A stretch of 64,000 bases of DNA from Streptomyces galbus (GTDB taxonomy: Bacteria; Actinomycetota; Actinomycetes; Streptomycetales; Streptomycetaceae), in the NCBI RefSeq assembly GCF_005280195.1, contig NZ_SZPR01000012.1:582861-646860 (forward strand), in the 5' to 3' direction. This document shows positions 60,072 to 64,000 of this stretch, piece by piece. Under the pieces are notes generated by a model. That model had not been told where the DNA came from. It searched no databases and saw only the letters and a program-made list of their open reading frames with translations. A program made the position numbers and the translations under genes. The stretch's first letter is position 1. Every line of letters begins with the position of its first letter.

Positions 60072-60332
60072 TCAGCGTCGGCGGAACAGGCAGATGAGGC
60101 CGGTGCGTTCGCCGGTCAGCGCCTTGCTCTCTGCTGCGGCCATGTTGGTCAGCGTCCAGCCTTGGGCTTCGATGGCTTCGATCTGCTCACCGACACCGGT
60201 CATGACACCGGTGTGGCGGCTCGAGGAGTTCGCTTCGATGATCTTGAAGGTCAGTACCTGTCGGCCTTCGGTGTATGCCTGTTCGGCTGCTCTGGTCGCC
60301 TCGTTGGCCTTGGCGTTGTTGATGAAGCCCAT
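60072..60332 (-). CDS. small hypothetical protein (DUF4177-like shape)
   Basis: 86 residues: MGFINNAKANEATRAAEQAY, LTFKIIEANSSSRHTGVMTG, QIEAIEAQGWTLTNMA, LICLFRRR. The EAQGW motif between a helix and a terminal strand is reminiscent of DUF4177-type small domains, which is only a shape resemblance. ATG 60332 follows GGGGGG. No partner gene. Confidence 0.65.
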   Translation of the reverse strand: MGFINNAKANEATRAAEQAYTEGRQVLTFKIIEANSSSRHTGVMTGVGEQIEAIEAQGWTLTNMAAAESKALTGERTGLICLFRRR

Positions 60333-60457
60333 GATCCCCCCTGGGAGCTGCTGATGAGGTGATCATTATGGCGTGTGGGGGTGAACGGACGAGCGGTGGG
60401 GCGGGGTTGTGGCTCCGGGCCTCCGACCTCTTCGCCGCGAGCGTGGTGCTCGGCTGG

Positions 60458-60703
60458 TCATGCACCTTCGGCGTCAAGTCGCTCCGCGGACCGGAGCAGG
60501 TACTCGGGCAGCTTCGAACTGGCCGCCAACACCTCGATGCCGATGAGGCGGCCCTGCTCGTCGAAGTCGAGGTTGATCATGCCGTCGACATCCACCGGAT
60601 TGCAGGGGTACATGCGCGCGGACTTCACGCGCGCTCGCGGTTCGGTCAGGTATACGTACGCTGCGTTGACAGTCTTGTCATAGGTGACTCTGACATCTGT
60701 CAT
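60458..60703 (-). CDS. DUF2283 family protein
   Basis: 81 residues: MTDVRVTYDKTVNAAYVYLT, then GMINLDFDEQGRLIGIEVLA and ASSKLPEYLL, the conserved YD....AAYIYL.......NLDFD..G.LIGIEVL pattern of DUF2283. Small cytoplasmic beta-rich domain of unknown role, often found near mobile elements. ATG 60703; a purine-rich stretch AAGGAAGA lies 11 bases before it. Confidence 0.85.
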   Translation of the reverse strand: MTDVRVTYDKTVNAAYVYLTEPRARVKSARMYPCNPVDVDGMINLDFDEQGRLIGIEVLAASSKLPEYLLRSAERLDAEGA

Positions 60704-60771
60704 AACGAGGGGTCTTCCTTGCTGTCGCTGATGGTGGCGCTGCTTCGTCGATGCCCTCGACCGCAGCGATC

Positions 60772-60965
60772 TCAGGTTGCCGTGATGCGGTGCAGGGTCA
60801 GGACGACGTTGACGATGTCGGTGATGCGGGTGGTACCGCAACGGAGTTTGCGCGGGAGCCGCCAACTCTCCAGGGTGGGCGATGATGCCGTGGGTGCGCG
60901 CCTTGATGTCGTGGGCGGCACCTGACAGGGCAGGGGAGGCCCGGAGCAGGCGTCCGAACCCGAAC
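60772..60965 (-). mobile_element. IS5-like transposase remnant
   Basis: Two short frames give SPALSGAAHDIKARTHGIIA (the strand after the first catalytic Asp) and, shifted by one frame, LESWRLPRKLRCGTTRITDI then VNVVLTLH, the usual C-terminus. The central catalytic part is deleted. No inverted ends recognised. Confidence 0.55.
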
Positions 60966-61204
60966 TTCCTGGCTCCTGCGGCGTGATCGATTGGCGCCGC
61001 GTCGCGCGGGTTGGAGAAGTGCAGCAGGGCGGACTCGGCAGCGGCGTCGGTGTCGTCCTGCTCGCGGTCCTCGCCGGCTCCCTCTGCGCCGACGCCGACG
61101 ATTCGACCCTCCTCATCGCGCTGGACGTCGGTCTTGCCCTTGTCGGGCGTCATCGTCAGCGTCGTAGTCGGCCCTCTGACCCCCGACCGTTCCGGTTCCG
61201 CAGG

Positions 61205-61330
61205 GCTGGCGCCAAGGGACGCAACCTGCCGGAGGCGCCGGCTACCGTTCGCAAGCTCGACGATCATGAGGACCGACCGCTCGTCGCCCACGCGGTCGAG
61301 ACGTCACGGATCCTGCAGGGAGCGCGCGTG
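61205..61330 (-). pseudogene. HxlR regulator fragment
   Basis: The frame contains DRVGDERSVLMIVELANGSR and RLRQVA, the central helix-turn-helix entry of HxlR proteins (compare the intact gene at 5473-5895, which has DRVGDKWSVLVIVELAGGPR). Parts before and after are missing or out of frame. Confidence 0.45.
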
Positions 61331-61384
61331 CCGGGCGTCGCGGGGCTGGGGCCCCTCCGGGGGGAGCGACTTTGCGGACACGGT

Positions 61385-61915
61385 CTAGCCGAAGACCTCC
61401 ACAGCGCGGCGGACCCGCCACTCCTCCAGGGTCTCCCGCTGGCGTGCCGCGCGTCCCAGGAGGGTGTCCAGGCGGTGCGCGTCCAGGCGGGCGTCGGACT
61501 CGGCCAGCCGGCGCAGGACCTGCCAGCCGGCCGCCTTGCCCTCCACCGCCGCGCGCAGCACCTCCAGTTCCAGGACCGTGCTGAGCGGGGACCGGCGGAC
61601 GAGGCGGCCGTTGGTCTTCAGCAGGCCCGCCTTCTCGGCCGCCCAGCCCGCGACGACCTTGTGGCGCCGGACGGGGACGTCCAGGTCCCGCATGATCGCC
61701 AGGAGCGCCGCCCGGTCCTCGGCGAACTCCGCGGCGACCGGCTCCAGCGCGGCGCCCAGGTCCGTTCCGCGCGCCGTGCGGGCCAGCCGGTGGACGCGCT
61801 CCACGCCGGCGGTGGCGCCCATGAGGTGGTCGTTGAGGTAGATGCCCAGCAGGTCGGGACCGCCGCCGTGCGCGCGGTCCCGGTGGGCGGTGCGGGAGGT
61901 CTGCACGTCCGTCAT
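61385..61915 (-). CDS. conserved hypothetical, helical protein
   Basis: 176 residues, all-helical prediction: DLLGIYLNDHLMGATAGVER, ALEPVAAEFAEDRAALLAIM, RRHKVVAGWAAEKAGLLKTN, STVLELEVLRAAVEGKAAGW, REGLDTLL-type end (HRLDTLLGRAARQRETLEEW). The repeated helix pairs with H/E at spaced positions look ferritin-like, but metal ligands are not certain. AAGGGG lies before ATG 61915. Located next to anti-sigma type genes. Function unknown. Confidence 0.72.
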   Translation of the reverse strand: MTDVQTSRTAHRDRAHGGGPDLLGIYLNDHLMGATAGVERVHRLARTARGTDLGAALEPVAAEFAEDRAALLAIMRDLDVPVRRHKVVAGWAAEKAGLLKTNGRLVRRSPLSTVLELEVLRAAVEGKAAGWQVLRRLAESDARLDAHRLDTLLGRAARQRETLEEWRVRRAVEVFG

Positions 61916-62093
61916 GGCGTGCCCCTTCGTCGTGGCGGACCGCGGGGCCGTTCCGGTCCCCGGGCTCACCGCCGGGTACCCACCGCGCGGCGCGTGGCAC
62001 AGGCCGCAGGCGCCCCTACGGGCCGTTCGGGCCGTACGGGTCCTGTGCGACCGTGAGGGCTCGTCGCCTCCCGTCAGGGCGCGCCGCATCCCG

Positions 62094-62567
62094 TCAGGGC
62101 GCGCCGCCGTTCCCGCCCCCGTCGGCGTCCTCGACCAGGCGGACACGGGCGACGACCCGCTTGCCGGCTCCTTCGCGCCGTGCGTCGAAGGCGTCGGCGA
62201 CGGCCCGTACGATCTCCAGCCCGTGCTGGCCCACCCGGCCGGGGTCGGCGTCGCGGGCCACCGGGAGCACCGGGTCGCTGTCCCACACCGCAACGTCCAC
62301 CGCGTCACCGGTGACCCGCAGGTCCAGCAGGACGGGTCCGGGCGCGTACTTGTGCGCGTTGGTGACCAGCTCGCTGACCACCAGCACCGCGGTCTGCGAG
62401 GCGCGCGGGGACACCGGCACGCCGTGCTCGTCGCGCACGCGGTCGAGGAACTCGGCCGTGAGGTGCCGGGCGTGGGCGATGCGTCCGCCGCCCGGTTCGA
62501 GGGCGGCCGTCATCCGCGGCGGACCGGGTTCCGGGGCCCTGTCCCCTCCGAGCAGAACCGGCTCCAT
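62094..62567 (-). CDS. anti-sigma-like HATPase (RsbW-like)
   Basis: 157 residues. GHKL ATPase of the anti-sigma kinase type: N box in LVVSELVTNAHKYAPGPVLL, G1 in VAVWDSDPVLPVA, then GRVGQHGLEIVRAVADAFDA. The N-terminal helix GGGRIAHARHLTAEFLDRV is as in RsbW. Divergent from the STAS gene at 62738, so the pair may be a kinase-antagonist switch. The start is uncertain; ATG 62567 has a GGCGGTGGGG lead, and earlier Met codons at 62639 and 62660 exist. Confidence 0.82.
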   Translation of the reverse strand: MEPVLLGGDRAPEPGPPRMTAALEPGGGRIAHARHLTAEFLDRVRDEHGVPVSPRASQTAVLVVSELVTNAHKYAPGPVLLDLRVTGDAVDVAVWDSDPVLPVARDADPGRVGQHGLEIVRAVADAFDARREGAGKRVVARVRLVEDADGGGNGGAP

Positions 62568-62737
62568 CCCCACCGCCTCGTCACCCCGTTCCCTGCCGCC
62601 GACGTCCCTGGCACGTTTCCCGTCACGTCCCGCGCACATGGCGGGGCCACTCAGGTGCATCTCCTCTACGATGCGGGCAGTCTTACGACCGGCACGTACT
62701 GGCCGGAGATTCACCGAGTGTCGTTGACGAGGAAAGT

Positions 62738-63103
62738 GTGGCAGACAACCACCAAGGGTCAGACGCGAACGGTCTGGCCGTCTCCCGCCGGAGCCGTGAC
62801 GGCGTGCTGATCGTCGCCGCCCACGGGGAGATCGACCTCACGAGCTGCGCACCCCTGGCGCAGGCCCTGGCGGTGCCCCGGGAGGCGACGGCCCCCAGGA
62901 CCGTGGTCGACCTCAGCGGCGTCACGTTCATGGACTCCACCGGCATCAACCTCCTCATCGGCGCCGACCAGGCGGCCCGCGGTGCCCAGGGCTGGCTGCG
63001 CCTGGCCGCCCCCACCGAGGCGGTCCTGCGGACCATGCAGCTCGTCGGCCTGGACAGCGTCATCCCCAGCTACCGCACGGTGAGCGAGGCGCTGGAGGCG
63101 TGA
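62738..63103 (+). CDS. STAS anti-sigma factor antagonist
   Basis: 121 residues, single STAS domain. DGVLIVAAHGEIDLTSCAPL, then VVDLSGVTFMDSTGINLLIG with the phospho-acceptor Ser of the DSTG motif. RsbV/SpoIIAA-like; when dephosphorylated it sequesters the anti-sigma ATPase. GTG 62738 follows GAGGAAAG. Divergent from the HATPase gene and upstream of a catalase. Confidence 0.9.
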   Translation: MADNHQGSDANGLAVSRRSRDGVLIVAAHGEIDLTSCAPLAQALAVPREATAPRTVVDLSGVTFMDSTGINLLIGADQAARGAQGWLRLAAPTEAVLRTMQLVGLDSVIPSYRTVSEALEA

Positions 63104-63150
63104 CGGGTCCCGTACCGCCCGCCGATCGCGTGGAATATGCCGATCGAGGT

Positions 63151-63174
63151 GACTCGCGCGCGGCGAACGGGTAC
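63151..63174 (+). promoter_or_regulatory. sigma-B-like promoter of second catalase
   Basis: GACT at 63151-63154, 14-base spacer, GGGTAC at 63169-63174, 90 bases upstream of the catalase ATG. Matches GNNT, 14-16 bases, GGGTAC/T. Confidence 0.45.
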
Positions 63175-63264
63175 CCGTGACTCCCGCTGTGACCAGGCGG
63201 CGGCCACTGCCCCAGTGGCCCCGCACCCCGCGCCCGTGGGGACGAGCCGAAGGAGTCCGCACTC

Positions 63265-64000
63265 ATGACGGACGTATCTAGCCAGGGTCCCGCCCACGGC
63301 GACGACCGCAAGGTGCTCACCAACCGGCAGGGACACCCCGTCTACGACAACCAGAACCAGCGCACCGTCGGCGCCCGGGGCCCCGCCACCCTGGAGAACT
63401 ACCAGTTCCTGGAGAAGATCAGCCACTTCGACCGCGAGCGCATCCCCGAGCGGGTGGTCCACGCCCGCGGCGTCACCGCGTACGGCTACTTCGAGGCGTA
63501 CGGCGCCTGGGGCGACGAGCCCATCGACCGCTACACCCGCGCCAAGCTCTTCCAGGAGCGCGGCAAGCGCACCGACCTGGCCGTCCGCTTCTCCACCGTG
63601 ATCGGCGGCCGGGACTCCTCCGAGGCCGCCCGCGACCCCCGCGGCTTCGCGGTGAAGTTCTACACCGAGGACGGCAACTGGGACCTGGTCGGCAACAACC
63701 TGGGCGTCTTCTTCATCCGGGACGCGATCAAGTTCCCGGACGTCATCCACGCCCTCAAGCCCGACCCGGTGACCTTCGAGCAGCAGCCCCGGCGCATCTT
63801 CGACTTCATGTCGCAGACGCCCGAGTCGATGCACATGCTGGTCAACCTGTTCAGCCCGCGCGGCATCCCCGCCGACTACCGCCACATGCAGGGCTTCGGC
63901 GTCAACACGTACAAGTGGGTCAATCAGCAGGGCGAGACCAAGCTGGTGAAGTACCACTGGATGCCCAAGCAGGGCGTGCGCAGCATGACCGAGGAGGACG
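63265..64000 (+). CDS. katA: small-subunit catalase, partial (runs off window)
   Basis: The first 245 codons of a monofunctional heme catalase; the gene continues past the window end. RQGHPVYDNQNQRTVGARGP, FDRERIPERVVHARGVTAYG (active-site His), VRFSTVIGGRDSSE, DLVGNNLGVFFIRDAIKFPD (Asn), then ESMHMLVNLFSPRGIP. Expected full length is about 485 residues. AAGGAG precedes ATG 63265. It differs from the large catalase upstream in lacking a long N-terminal arm. A sigma-B-like promoter lies upstream. Confidence 0.93.
   Translation, partial: MTDVSSQGPAHGDDRKVLTNRQGHPVYDNQNQRTVGARGPATLENYQFLEKISHFDRERIPERVVHARGVTAYGYFEAYGAWGDEPIDRYTRAKLFQERGKRTDLAVRFSTVIGGRDSSEAARDPRGFAVKFYTEDGNWDLVGNNLGVFFIRDAIKFPDVIHALKPDPVTFEQQPRRIFDFMSQTPESMHMLVNLFSPRGIPADYRHMQGFGVNTYKWVNQQGETKLVKYHWMPKQGVRSMTEED

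Noticed and set aside
59551..60354. Plus-strand frame of 267 codons
   Set aside because: No ribosome site, weak codon bias, no motif, and it overlaps the convincing small gene on the minus strand at 60072-60332.
1..64000. tRNA, rRNA and riboswitch genes
   Set aside because: Looked for conserved tRNA arms, CCA ends and common riboswitch cores by eye and found none. A covariance-model search would be needed to exclude them.

Overview
The window is very GC-rich, uses GTG and TTG starts freely, and carries many gene families typical of Streptomyces (AfsR/SARP regulator, STAS and HATPase anti-sigma switch proteins, SpoIIE-type phosphatases, a Ser/Thr kinase with an extracytoplasmic tail, DUF1876, STM4015, large and small catalases). 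It reads as a Streptomyces chromosome. Many truncated genes, insertion-sequence remnants and toxin-antitoxin debris suggest a variable chromosome-arm region rather than the core. This is inference from gene content.

Region by region: 0-3 kb holds a STAS-ANTAR regulator, a class III aminotransferase and its Lrp/AsnC regulator. 3-16 kb is a patchwork: live genes (PD-(D/E)XK-like orphan, HxlR/NmrA pair, STM4015 LRR protein, Nudix hydrolase, double-CBM20 secreted protein, tendamistat-like secreted protein) lie among a decayed reductase, two maleylpyruvate-isomerase fragments, IS5-like and IS481-like transposase remnants, a decayed tyrosine integrase, a SpoIIE fragment and a decayed toxin-antitoxin pair. 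16.3-23.8 kb is a tight four-gene operon (SWIM zinc-finger protein, VWA protein, MoxR-like AAA+ ATPase, DUF5682 protein) with the gene content of E. coli yehLMPQ; its function is unknown and it is the best candidate for a poorly described system. 23.8-36.4 kb is mostly intact chromosome: GNAT, extended GAPDH, SpoIIE phosphatase, MASE1 membrane protein, DHA2 exporter, kinase plus accessory membrane protein, DUF1876, M20 hydrolase, a PLP decarboxylase and an ECF-type sigma factor. 36.5-46 kb has a 1041-residue SARP-NB-ARC-TPR regulator, cyclophilin, SGNH esterase, a large-subunit catalase and a ProP-like transporter. 46-50.6 kb holds small proteins, a HIT protein, a MarR regulator with two clear operators, two alpha/beta hydrolases and a PPOX protein. 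50.7-55.8 kb is a five-gene nickel/peptide ABC importer (minus strand) with a Nur-like box at its promoter. 56-61.4 kb has an I36 protease inhibitor, three lipoproteins, small proteins and more remnants. 61.4-64 kb ends with a conserved hypothetical, an anti-sigma-like ATPase, a STAS antagonist and the start of a second catalase, cut by the window edge.

Functional threads: (1) stress control, with two catalases, an MHS-family transporter, SpoIIE/STAS/HATPase switch proteins and sigma-B-like promoter matches upstream of both catalases; (2) nickel uptake under a likely Nur switch; (3) starch-related secreted proteins, a CBM20 tandem protein preceded by MalR-like repeats and, 1.7 kb away, a tendamistat-like protein; (4) the MoxR-VWA-SWIM-DUF5682 operon.
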